Shown here one piece after another: positions 8,222-15,100 of a stretch of DNA of 64,000 nucleotides. The notes under the pieces were generated by a model, which did no database searches, was not told the DNA's origin, and was given only the letters and a program-made list of their open reading frames with translations. The number at the start of each line of letters is the position of its first letter. Position 1 is the stretch's first letter. The stretch is taken from contig CAKTMC010000011.1 in the NCBI GenBank assembly GCA_934573735.1, positions 20,615-84,614 of the forward strand, in the 5' to 3' direction. This stretch comes from an uncultured Oscillospiraceae bacterium (GTDB lineage: Bacteria > Bacillota > Clostridia > Oscillospirales > Oscillospiraceae). The position numbers were made by a program, and so were the translations under genes.

Positions 8222-8452
8222 ATGAAATGTCCATATTGCCAAGAAGAAATGCAGCTGGGCTATATCCCTAACGGGGGACAGCCTGTGCAATGGATTCCGA
8301 ACGGAGAAAGACCATCGGTTCTCTCTTTTTCAATTGCAGAACAGGGAGTTCCCCTAATCAATCAGTTCAAACCGTTAAAAGCGAATGGATATAAAGCGAA
8401 GGCGCATTATTGTTCAAATTGTAAGGTAATCATTGCACCGACAAAAAACTGA
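8222..8452 (+). CDS. Cassette gene 1: zinc-ribbon protein, DUF6487-like
   Basis: Protein of 76 residues. It begins MKCPYCQEEMQLGYIPNGG and ends with a second cysteine pair, YCSNCKVIIAPTKN, so one zinc ribbon is formed by the two ends of the chain. The central VQWIPNG segment resembles the DUF6487 family as I remember it. Function is unknown. GAGGAG lies 7 bases upstream of the ATG. It is the first gene of the cassette array and is read from promoter copy 1. It is AT-richer than the upstream zinc gene, with which it shares only the zinc-ribbon idea. Confidence 0.75.
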   Translation: MKCPYCQEEMQLGYIPNGGQPVQWIPNGERPSVLSFSIAEQGVPLINQFKPLKANGYKAKAHYCSNCKVIIAPTKN

Positions 8453-8463
8453 TTACGGAATGT

Positions 8464-8565
8464 CAACTTCCAGTTTACCGAGCCAAAAAGCTATAGCAAA
8501 AGAATATTGCTCACAGCGTTTATGATATAATCGGAGAGAGTGAACAGAACGAAAAATCGGGATTT
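8464..8565 (+). repeat. Cassette junction repeat, copy 2
   Basis: Trailing element (CCAGTTTACCGAGCC at its core), inverted pentamers AGCAA (8495-8499) and TTGCT (8507-8511) around a 7-base spacer, then the promoter TATAAT at 8526-8531. The operator arm reads TATGA instead of TGTGA. The transcript start uses the GGAGAGAGTGAACAG version. Confidence 0.85.
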
Positions 8566-8578
8566 GACGAGGGTAATT

Positions 8579-9235
8579 ATGATAAAGTTTTTGAATGATA
8601 TCAGGAATGCAGAAAAACCAATATCCAATAATAGAAAAATTATAAATACTATAGCTGTATTGTTCCTTGGAATAGCTTTGGGGACTTTTTCAAAATTTTT
8701 GGATTTTCGTCAAGCTGAACTTCCCAGTGTGCTTATGGCAATAGATAAAGCATTAGATGTTCATAATTTCCTTGGACGTTTTGCAATCTGGGTATTGATT
8801 GCACTGTGTATTTCTATTTATAGCAATTCTGCAATAAGAGCAAGCATTAATGTTTTTGCATTCTTTATTGGTATGGTTGCAAGTTACTATTTATATTCAA
8901 ACTATATTGCAGGATTTTTTCCAAGAAGTTATGCGGTGATTTGGTTTGGATTTACAGCTGTTTCTCCATTATTGTCTTTTGCCTGCTGGTATGCAAGGGG
9001 GAAAAGCAAACTGGCACTTATACTATCAGCGCTGATTTTGGCAGTATTGTTCAATATGTGCTTTGTATATGGATGCTGGTATTTTAATGCAAAATCTGTT
9101 TTGGAAGTGATAGTCTTTATTATTGGACTTATTGTTTTGAGGAGAGACACATTGAGGAGTTCTGCGCTAATGGGAACGATTAGTATAGCTCTTGCAGTTT
9201 TACTTGATATGGTTATTCCATTTCATTTTGGATAA
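8579..9235 (+). CDS. Cassette gene 2: polytopic membrane protein, DUF6518-like
   Basis: Protein of 218 residues with a short polar N-terminus and about six to seven membrane segments covering most of the chain, for example IINTIAVLFLGIALGTF and ASINVFAFFIGMVASYYLY. The pattern HNFLGRFAIWVLIALCISIY and the overall plan recall the DUF6518 family; no transport or catalytic motif is visible. I start at the ATG at 8579, preceded by GACGAGGG; a GTG at 8540 in the same frame lies inside the promoter module and cannot be the main start. The gene is strongly AT-rich. Its stop codon is followed at once by the next junction repeat. Confidence 0.72.
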   Translation: MIKFLNDIRNAEKPISNNRKIINTIAVLFLGIALGTFSKFLDFRQAELPSVLMAIDKALDVHNFLGRFAIWVLIALCISIYSNSAIRASINVFAFFIGMVASYYLYSNYIAGFFPRSYAVIWFGFTAVSPLLSFACWYARGKSKLALILSALILAVLFNMCFVYGCWYFNAKSVLEVIVFIIGLIVLRRDTLRSSALMGTISIALAVLLDMVIPFHFG

Positions 9236-9236
9236 A

Positions 9237-9338
9237 CAACTTCCAGTTTACCGAGCCAAAAAGCTATGGCAAAAGAATATTGCTCACAGCGTTTATGATA
9301 TAATCGGAATATGTAGGCAGAACGAAAAATCGGGATTT
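9237..9338 (+). repeat. Cassette junction repeat, copy 3
   Basis: Starts one base after the gene 2 stop. TATAAT at 9299-9304. Pentamer arm reads GGCAA here. The transcript start uses the GGAATATGTAGGCAG version. Confidence 0.85.
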
Positions 9339-9352
9339 ATGAGGATGTAAAG

Positions 9353-9895
9353 ATGTTTGACTACGAAAAGCATTTTAATCAGTACCGTGCCAATAATAAA
9401 CTTGATTTAGAATTGTCCTTCAATATGCCCGAGGGATATAAAACTGCTAACGGCACTTTTGATATTGAGTCAAAAACGGTATTCATCAATGCAGAGCTTT
9501 TGAAAGAAATGCCTGATTATGAAAAAGCTTTTTATCTCTTTCATGAATTGAGGCATTCCTCACAGTATCTTTGCCCTGAATTATTCAGCGGCGCGGTCAG
9601 CCGCAGCTTACAATACGTAATAATGTATGACGGCACTTGCTTTAAGATAATTAACGGCAAGTATTATGAGTGTAAACTGGAAGGCGGCGAAGAGTATTTT
9701 ACAAATATCTACCTTGGTCAGCCGTATGAGGCAGACGCTAACACATATGCTTATGAGCAGGTAAAGAAGATCGTTGGGGATTCAGATGACCTGCGTAAAC
9801 TGTACGAATTTTGGATGCCAAGTCAGCCAGTGCCTGATGAAGTCTATGATTCGGTATATTCTTTAATCGATGAAAAAGTACAAGTGGATGACTGA
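9353..9895 (+). CDS. Cassette gene 3: putative zinc metallopeptidase with HELRH motif
   Basis: Protein of 180 residues. The motif FHELRHSSQ (about residues 63-71) fits HExxH, the zinc site of gluzincin or ImmA-like peptidases. About 60 residues later the helix QPYEADANTYAYEQ offers an acidic third ligand. An N-terminal strand-rich part (GTFDIESKTVFIN) resembles the start of ImmA-type domains. No signal peptide or membrane segment is seen, so it is probably cytosolic. Substrate is unknown; peptidases of this kind often cleave repressors or antitoxins, but nothing here proves that. The start is supported by GAGG about 9 bases upstream. Confidence 0.65.
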   Translation: MFDYEKHFNQYRANNKLDLELSFNMPEGYKTANGTFDIESKTVFINAELLKEMPDYEKAFYLFHELRHSSQYLCPELFSGAVSRSLQYVIMYDGTCFKIINGKYYECKLEGGEEYFTNIYLGQPYEADANTYAYEQVKKIVGDSDDLRKLYEFWMPSQPVPDEVYDSVYSLIDEKVQVDD

Positions 9896-9899
9896 GTAA

Positions 9900-10000
9900 C
9901 AAATTCCAGTTTACCGAGCCAAAAAGCTATAGCAAAGAATATTGCTCACAGCGTTTGTGATATAATCGGAGAGAGTGAACAGAACGAAAAATCGGGATTT
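9900..10000 (+). repeat. Cassette junction repeat, copy 4
   Basis: Begins five bases after the gene 3 stop. Pentamer spacer is six bases instead of seven. TATAAT at 9961-9966 with the intact TCACA-N5-TGTGA operator. The GGAGAGAGTGAACAG version follows. Confidence 0.85.
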
Positions 10001-10016
10001 GACGAGGTAAGTAATT

Positions 10017-10385
10017 ATGGATGTGTGCAGTTTTATTAAGGCTGTGTTGGCTCAAGATGAGAACACAATCAGAAGTTTTTTTCACAAAGATGCGTATGTG
10101 AATTGGCATTGTTCCAACGAGCACTTTACGGTCGATGAGTTCATTATTGCAAACTGTGAATATCCAGGTGATTGGGATGGAACAGTTGAACGAGTTGAAG
10201 TGATAGGCGATTTATTCATCACGGTAACAAAAGTTTATCCCCAGGATAGAAGTGTATATTTCCATGTGGTGTCATTCATAAGAACAGCAAATGATAAAAT
10301 TACGTCAATGGATGAATACTGGGCTGATGATGGAAATCCTCCACAATGGAGAATAGATAAGCACATAGGCACACCAATTATATAA
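10017..10385 (+). CDS. Cassette gene 4: NTF2/SnoaL-like protein
   Basis: Protein of 122 residues with the cone-shaped NTF2-like plan: N-terminal helices (DVCSFIKAVLAQDENTIRSF), a buried aromatic stretch (FHKDAYVNWHC), then strands ending in VYFHVVSFIRTANDKI and SMDEYWADDG. The terminal DEYW signature is typical of SnoaL-like proteins, which are small-molecule binders or enzymes; no catalytic pair can be assigned. It is cytosolic and a single domain. GAGGTAAG precedes the ATG. The next junction repeat begins immediately after the stop. Confidence 0.75.
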   Translation: MDVCSFIKAVLAQDENTIRSFFHKDAYVNWHCSNEHFTVDEFIIANCEYPGDWDGTVERVEVIGDLFITVTKVYPQDRSVYFHVVSFIRTANDKITSMDEYWADDGNPPQWRIDKHIGTPII

Positions 10386-10476
10386 ATTCCGATTTACCGA
10401 GCCAAAAAGCTATAGCAAAAGAATATTGCTCACAGCGTTTGTGATATAATCGGAATATGTAGGCAGAACGAAAAAT
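10386..10476 (+). repeat. Cassette junction repeat, copy 5
   Basis: Abuts the gene 4 stop codon. TATAAT at 10445-10450, intact operator arms, GGAATATGTAGGCAG version. The module ends earlier than the others and gives way to a strong AGGAGGT ribosome site. Confidence 0.85.
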
Positions 10477-10498
10477 ATGAATTAGGAGGTATGAATAC

Positions 10499-10888
10499 AT
10501 GGCAAGTGCGTATTACAAACCTTGCAAGGAATTTGACATTTGCAACGAGTTGATTGAAAAATATTGGGAAACAAAACAATATGACAAATGCTTTGAAGGT
10601 CATTTGGTATTGGCAGAGCAGGGCTATCCCCTTGCTGAATGTCAAATAGGCTATTTCTATTATGAGGGACTTGGTGTTGAAAAGGACTTGGAAAAAGCAC
10701 TATATTGGACTCGCCGTGCCGCAGAGCATGGTGATAGAGATGGTCAATACAATTTGGCAGAGTTTTATGAAGATGCAATCGGAGTAGAACGAGATATCGA
10801 ACAGGCTAAGCATTGGTATCGACTTGCTGCATTGCAAAACGATGATTTGGCAATTGAGAAATGCAAAGAACTTGGAGTTGCCTTCTAA
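10499..10888 (+). CDS. Cassette gene 5: Sel1-repeat protein
   Basis: Protein of 129 residues with two to three Sel1-like helical repeats: AECQIGYFYYEGLGVEKDLE, then GQYNLAEFYEDAIGVERDIE followed by AKHWYRLAAL. Sel1 repeats mediate protein-protein contacts. There is no signal peptide, unlike secreted Sel1 proteins. AGGAGGT lies 8 bases before the ATG at 10499, a better site than the out-of-frame ATG at 10491. The partner is unknown. It is the fifth unit of the array. Confidence 0.85.
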   Translation: MASAYYKPCKEFDICNELIEKYWETKQYDKCFEGHLVLAEQGYPLAECQIGYFYYEGLGVEKDLEKALYWTRRAAEHGDRDGQYNLAEFYEDAIGVERDIEQAKHWYRLAALQNDDLAIEKCKELGVAF

Positions 10889-10917
10889 TTACACATAGCG
10901 GCATAATGAACAGTTCG

Positions 10918-11018
10918 TCAACTTCCACTTTGCAAGCTGATAGGCTATAGCAAAAAATAATGCTCACAGCGTTTGTGATATAATCGGAATATGTAGGCAG
11001 AACGAAAAATCGGAATTT
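10918..11018 (+). repeat. Cassette junction repeat, copy 6 (most diverged)
   Basis: The trailing half is altered (CCACTTTGCAAGCTGATAGG), and the pentamer side reads ATGCT instead of TTGCT. The promoter half is normal, with TATAAT at 10979-10984. Confidence 0.8.
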
Positions 11019-11035
11019 GTGGAGGGCTGGAATGA

Positions 11036-11440
11036 ATGGGCGTGTTCAGTTTTTTTAAGAAAAGCAAAGTGGAACTGACCGATGAACAGAAAAAGTGGAA
11101 TAAAATGTGGGATTTGTGGGTAGAAGGTCGTACGGACTCTCCCTATTCAGAATTGATGACCTATCAAAGCGAAATCAACAATGGCGGACATGACCAATAT
11201 TTCTTCAATATCGAGATTTCGGGCAATTTGCAAAAGGAAATGGCGGTTTTGAAAACTGTTTTGCCCGCAAAGCTGCGAGACAATTTACAAAATGCATATG
11301 ATGCATATTTGAAGCTAACGAATGAAGAATCTGACGAGCAAGCAGGAACGATACTGAGTCAATATGATGATGAGTTTTATAAAGTCGAAGAAGATATCAA
11401 CCGCATACTAAGGGAGTATGCATCTCAAATAGAACTATAA
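11036..11440 (+). CDS. Cassette gene 6: DUF4375 (DMP19-like) protein
   Basis: Protein of 134 residues. The hallmark EINNGGHDQYFFN of DUF4375 is present at about residues 42-54. DMP19, a member studied in Neisseria, is a DNA-mimic protein that blocks a transcription factor; whether this one does so is unknown. A basic N-terminus (FSFFKKSKVE) is followed by an acidic, helical C-terminal part. GGAGGG precedes the ATG. The last cassette element begins directly after the stop. Confidence 0.82.
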   Translation: MGVFSFFKKSKVELTDEQKKWNKMWDLWVEGRTDSPYSELMTYQSEINNGGHDQYFFNIEISGNLQKEMAVLKTVLPAKLRDNLQNAYDAYLKLTNEESDEQAGTILSQYDDEFYKVEEDINRILREYASQIEL

Positions 11441-11474
11441 ATTCCAATTTACCGAGCCAAAAAGCTATAGCAAA
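11441..11474 (+). repeat. Cassette trailing element, copy 7 (right end)
   Basis: Only the trailing half (CCGAGCCAAAAAGCTATAGC, then AAA); the promoter half is missing. It marks the array's right boundary and lies four bases before host-like sequence. Confidence 0.8.
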
Positions 11475-11756
11475 TAGGAAAACCCCCGCCCGGGGGGAGA
11501 GGGCGGGGGCTGCGGTCTGCACGCAAAAGCGTTCAGTCCATTGGGGGGAGAAGAAAGTATTATTCCAAGCCGGCATTGCCGGGAGGAAACTATGTTGTTC
11601 GGGAAGCTTTTACATTTCCCTTGACTGTATAATAACCCGAAACGGAGAATTTCGCCATTCACAAATTCGCCTCATCGCGCAAAAATTGGGCGTGTGCGGC
11701 GTTTTGCGCGATTTTTGGCTGAAACGGGCAATTTGTCCGGATTTTAACGGCGGATA
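11475..11756. other. Intergenic region between cassette array and degV
   Basis: No gene seen. CCCCCGCCC (11483-11491) with GGGCGGGGG (11501-11509) is a strong hairpin whose T-run (TTTT) lies on the minus-strand side, so it could stop leftward transcripts. A second hairpin lies at 11674-11716. Confidence 0.5.
11674..11716 (+). terminator. Rightward terminator-like hairpin
   Basis: ATCGCGCAAAA (11674-11684) pairs over 11 bp with TTTTGCGCGAT (11702-11712), followed by T residues. It could stop transcripts leaving the cassette array before degV. Confidence 0.6.
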
Positions 11757-12644
11757 TCAGTCCACGCGCTCGTCGCCCCAGAAGAACAGCGCCACGGTGC
11801 CGGGACCGGTATGGCTGCCGATGGTGGTGCCGACGTGGTTTATCTCGACCTTGCCGTTGAGCTTCGGGAACTTCGACTCGACCAGCTCCGCGACTGCCTT
11901 TGCATCGTCATAGCAGGCGGAGTTTGAGATATAGCACTTGCCGGAGTAGTCATAGCCGTCCTGAACGTGCTGCTCCATGCGGCTGACTATCTCCTTAATG
12001 ACGCGCTTTTTGGTGCGTATCTTATTGCGGGGAATGAGTCTGCCGAGGTTATCCATGTTCAGCAGCGGGCAAATCTCAAGCAGACCTCCGAAAACCGCCG
12101 CAGTCTTGGAAATTCTGCCGCCGCGGACATAGCTTGTGAGGTCGGTGGAGAAGAACCAGTGGTGCAGCTTGAGTCTGTTTTCCTCAAGCCATGCGACAAG
12201 CTCCTCGGCGCTGAGTCCCTCGTCGCGCTTGGTGGCGGCGGTGTCCATCAAAAGTCCGTAGCCGGAGGATGCGCCCAGCGAATCGACGATATATATATTT
12301 CTCTCGGGGAAGCGCTCCTTGACAACGAGCGCTGCGTTGCGGGCGGAGTTTATCGTACCGGAGATACCGGAGGAGAGGCAGACGTGGACAACATCCAGAC
12401 CCTGCTCCATAAACGCTGAGAAGAACTCGACATACTCTGCGATATTGACCTGCGAGGTGCGGGTCTCCGCGCCGTCAGCCATGGCCTTATAGAAGTCCTC
12501 AAAGCTCATGCTCTCGCCCAAATCGTCCATATACTCCTTGCCGTTCATGGCATAATGGAAGCAGACATAGTGGATATCGCGGCTCTGAAAATGCTCCTTG
12601 CTGAGGTCGGCGGTGGAGCAGCAGCTCAAAACGTAATTTGCCAT
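11757..12644 (-). CDS. DegV-family fatty-acid-binding protein
   Basis: Protein of 295 residues, full length for the family. DegV/FakB proteins hold one fatty acid and present it to the kinase FakA. Visible landmarks are the N-terminal CCSTADLS, the fatty-acid headgroup loop with TRTSQVN (about 61-67), the Ser-Gly-Thr stretch LSSGISGTINSA (about 90), and HVGTTIGSHTGPGTVALFF near the C-terminus. No fakA-like kinase lies nearby. The gene is monocistronic between hairpins. Confidence 0.92.
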   Translation of the reverse strand: MANYVLSCCSTADLSKEHFQSRDIHYVCFHYAMNGKEYMDDLGESMSFEDFYKAMADGAETRTSQVNIAEYVEFFSAFMEQGLDVVHVCLSSGISGTINSARNAALVVKERFPERNIYIVDSLGASSGYGLLMDTAATKRDEGLSAEELVAWLEENRLKLHHWFFSTDLTSYVRGGRISKTAAVFGGLLEICPLLNMDNLGRLIPRNKIRTKKRVIKEIVSRMEQHVQDGYDYSGKCYISNSACYDDAKAVAELVESKFPKLNGKVEINHVGTTIGSHTGPGTVALFFWGDERVD

Positions 12645-12744
12645 ATTATATAACCATCCTATCCCATAGATTTATAATCAAACTATAAAGCCCCGGCGCC
12701 TTTTATTCAAGCTACCCTCTCTCCGCTCGACTCTACGGCAAAAA

Positions 12745-12792
12745 TGCAAAAATAAAATCTGCGTAGAGAAGGCTCTCCCCTTCTCTACGCAG
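12745..12792 (-). terminator. Terminator of the XRE/adh operon
   Basis: A perfect 14-bp stem (CTGCGTAGAGAAGG at 12759-12772 with its complement at 12779-12792). On the minus strand it is followed by ATTTTATTTTTGC. Confidence 0.82.
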
Positions 12793-12800
12793 AGTAGAAT

Positions 12801-13631
12801 TCATGTGTTTTCAGTGCTTTTCGGGTTTTCCTCCGTGTCTTCTGGCGCAGTAGTCTCCGCGGTAACCTCCGCGCTCTCGTCCTCGTCCTCGGTCTTTTTC
12901 CGCTGCCGCTTTTCCTCGCGGCGCTGCTCCCGCTGCTCATGCCGCTGCTCCCGCTCCTCGCGGTGCAGCTCTTTTTTTACTCGGCGCTGCTCCCTTTTGC
13001 GCTCTTTTCTTTTAAGGCGCTGCTGCTTTGTCCTGCCGGGGCCGCGCCTGATATTACAGCCGAGGTAGACTATTATTTCAGCCGGTATCGCAAGCAGGAA
13101 AAGCTGCCACGGCTTCTGCACGGGAATAAAGAAATATACAAGAAGAAAGAGACTGAATACGAAGGCAAAGAGTATATACAGGAGCCTCCGCGCATGCTTA
13201 AAAACGCAGTCGAGCACAAGCGCGGTAAGCAGCGTCACAGAAAGACCTATGAGAAATATACGCCACTCGACGATGCCTATGATCCAGAGCGTCACAAAGG
13301 CGGTCAGCGCAACGGTCATGACGCTCACAAGAATAAGCGCGATTATGGTATTTACGCTGTAGCTTAGCTTTTCTTCCTCCTCGTCCTCGTCCAAGGGCTT
13401 CTCCCATGCGTCGTGCGCGGAGAGAAGATAATCGACCGAGACGCCGAAAAGCCCGGCAAGCTGGGTGAGAACATACACGTCCGGTATGGCCTCGCCGCGC
13501 TCCCATTTTGATATGCTCTTGTCGGAATAGTTGAGCCTTTGCCCAAGCTCCGCCTGCGTCATCTCCGAGGCGGTACGAAGCTTTATGATATTACTGGCCG
13601 TTACAAGCCGGAGTTCCTGAAGCTCCATCAT
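12801..13631 (-). CDS. XRE-family DNA-binding protein with membrane domain and charged tail
   Basis: Protein of 276 residues in three parts. Residues about 10-70 are a Cro/CI helix-turn-helix (MTQAELGQRLNYSDKSISKW, then VYVLTQLAGLFGVSVDYLL). Residues about 90-190 hold four hydrophobic segments. The final 80 residues are extremely rich in Lys, Arg, Glu and Gln, then Glu/Thr, and should form a charged helix. It is presumably a membrane-tethered regulator. Its start overlaps the stop of the alcohol dehydrogenase gene as ATGA, so it is co-translated with that enzyme and may sense its substrate; that is inference. Confidence 0.85.
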   Translation of the reverse strand: MMELQELRLVTASNIIKLRTASEMTQAELGQRLNYSDKSISKWERGEAIPDVYVLTQLAGLFGVSVDYLLSAHDAWEKPLDEDEEEEKLSYSVNTIIALILVSVMTVALTAFVTLWIIGIVEWRIFLIGLSVTLLTALVLDCVFKHARRLLYILFAFVFSLFLLVYFFIPVQKPWQLFLLAIPAEIIVYLGCNIRRGPGRTKQQRLKRKERKREQRRVKKELHREEREQRHEQREQRREEKRQRKKTEDEDESAEVTAETTAPEDTEENPKSTENT

Positions 13632-14836
13632 GCCTTTTCGTTTATGCGGCGGATAACCGCGGCGCAGCGCTGCTCGTCATAGAGCACCGGCACCGGATAG
13701 GTCGGGTTCGCCTCCGCGAGCGCCCACTCCACCATCTGTGGGATATCCTTTTCCTGTATTTCAAGCCCTGCGGGGATGCCCATGCGCTTGTTCATGGCGT
13801 AAATCTCGGCGACAAAGGCCTTTGCCTTCTCCTCGTCGCTGCCGCTGCTTGCAACGCCGGATATCTCCGCCAGATGCGCAAGCTTTTTGTACACCGCCTC
13901 GCCGTAGTCCTCGAGGACTATCGGGAGAATGACGGCGTTTGCAAGCCCGTGCGGGGTGCCGTAAATGCCGCCCATGGTGTGCGCTATGGCGTGGACATTG
14001 CCGACGCCGGCGCGGGTAAAGGCAAAGCCAGCCTTGAACGAGGCCTTGAGCATTTCCTCGCGTGCCTCCATATCATTGCCGTCATTATACGCCCGCTCAA
14101 GATACTTGAAGATGGCTATTACCGCCTCCTCGGCAAGACGTATGCTCTCGGCGGTGTTGTTCGTCCAGCAGAGATATGCCTCGACAGCATGGGTCAGAGC
14201 GTCCATGCCCGTGGTCGAGGTGGTCTTCTGCGGCAGGTCGCGCGTAAGCTCCGGATCCATAACGGCGTAGAGCGGTACAAGGTGCAGGTCCATGATGGCG
14301 TATTTATGATGAGTCTCCGCGTCGGTGATGACGGCAGCTATGGTCGTCTCGGAGCCGGTTCCCGCGGTGGTCGGCACGGCGACGAAGGGCGGCAGTCTGC
14401 GCCCGACCTTAAACAGCCCCGCCATGTCGCCTATCTCCTTATCGGGGCGGACGATGAGCGCTGCGGCAGCCTTTGCCGCATCCATCGGAGAGCCGCCGCC
14501 GATGGCAAGGAAGCCGTTGCAGTAATTGCTGCGGTATGCGTCACGGATTTTGAACACGGTGGTCGTGGAGGGATTTGCCTCGACCTCGCTGAAATGATAA
14601 TACTCTATACCGGCGGCCTTCAGGCTTTCAAGTATCGCCGGGGCAAGCGACTTGCCGACATGACGCCCCGTGACGACCATGACGCGGCTGACGTCGTGCT
14701 CCTTGAGCAGCGGCGCAATATTCCTTGAGCTGCCCGCTCCGGAGACGAGTATGGGCTTGCGCCAGTGCAGCACGCGGCCGCCTATGTTCATGCCCATCTG
14801 AAAGCTTCTGTACCATGCCTTATCAACAAAACGCAT
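13628..14836 (-). CDS. Iron-containing alcohol dehydrogenase
   Basis: Protein of 402 residues. Group III alcohol dehydrogenases interconvert alcohols or hydroxyacids with carbonyls using NAD(P)H. The nucleotide loop GGGSPMDAAKAAAALI (about 100-115) and the metal ligands in GVGNVHAIAHTMGG followed by PHGLANAVILP are clear. I start at the ATG at 14836 because GGAGG sits five bases upstream; the ATG at 14848 lacks a ribosome site. The gene is transcribed away from a 2-hydroxyacyl-CoA dehydratase pair, so a hydroxyacid dehydrogenase role is attractive but unproven. Confidence 0.88.
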   Translation of the reverse strand: MRFVDKAWYRSFQMGMNIGGRVLHWRKPILVSGAGSSRNIAPLLKEHDVSRVMVVTGRHVGKSLAPAILESLKAAGIEYYHFSEVEANPSTTTVFKIRDAYRSNYCNGFLAIGGGSPMDAAKAAAALIVRPDKEIGDMAGLFKVGRRLPPFVAVPTTAGTGSETTIAAVITDAETHHKYAIMDLHLVPLYAVMDPELTRDLPQKTTSTTGMDALTHAVEAYLCWTNNTAESIRLAEEAVIAIFKYLERAYNDGNDMEAREEMLKASFKAGFAFTRAGVGNVHAIAHTMGGIYGTPHGLANAVILPIVLEDYGEAVYKKLAHLAEISGVASSGSDEEKAKAFVAEIYAMNKRMGIPAGLEIQEKDIPQMVEWALAEANPTYPVPVLYDEQRCAAVIRRINEKA

Positions 14837-15026
14837 AATTTCCTCCATGCTTTGAATAAATAATTTTTATTTCGGGTGCAGAAATCGCCCTTTTTCGCAA
14901 TCCGCTTCCCGTATTTTAAAGCTGCGGCGAAGCATAATATACTATTTATATAATGTTATATAATGCCGCTGCGCCGAAGTCTCATATTTAATATAATATA
15001 AAGATATTTTTCCCTCAAGTCAAGTG

Positions 15027-15055
15027 TTGAAAAGAGATTTTCCGGCGTGTATAAT
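15027..15055 (+). promoter_or_regulatory. Promoter of the dehydratase pair
   Basis: TTGAAA (15027-15032), 17-base spacer, TATAAT (15050-15055). It places the transcript start near 15062 and rules out the upstream GTG at 15047 as the start of the first gene. The rest of 14837-15026 is AT-rich with no gene. Confidence 0.75.
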
Positions 15056-15100
15056 CATTTTAGTATTATCGTCAAACAAATAAAACCAGGGGGACAAGCT

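Larger units (their letters stand above)
8146..11474 (+). mobile_element. Tandem array of six promoter-gene cassettes
   Basis: Six unrelated small genes lie in one direction. Each is preceded by a near-identical module with an extended -10 promoter and each is followed directly by a second conserved element. At internal junctions the two elements abut to make a repeat of about 100 bases. The left end has only the promoter half (8146-8200) and the right end only the trailing half (11441-11474). This is what a head-to-tail array of discrete units looks like, each unit starting TTGCTCACAG and ending GCTATAGCAAA. The interior is clearly AT-richer than the flanks, which suggests transfer. No recombinase gene lies inside or beside it. 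It differs from a classical integron in that every cassette has its own promoter. Confidence 0.75.

Noticed and set aside
8146..11474. Classical integron
   Set aside because: No integron integrase, no attC-like imperfect palindromes of normal form, and each cassette has its own promoter.
8146..11474. Ordinary operon with repeated promoters
   Set aside because: The genes are unrelated, each repeat abuts a stop codon, and the two ends carry complementary halves of the repeat, which an ordinary operon would not show.
11615..11635. Promoter from TTGACT and TATAAT near 11620-11633
   Set aside because: The two boxes are only about two bases apart, so they cannot act as a -35/-10 pair.
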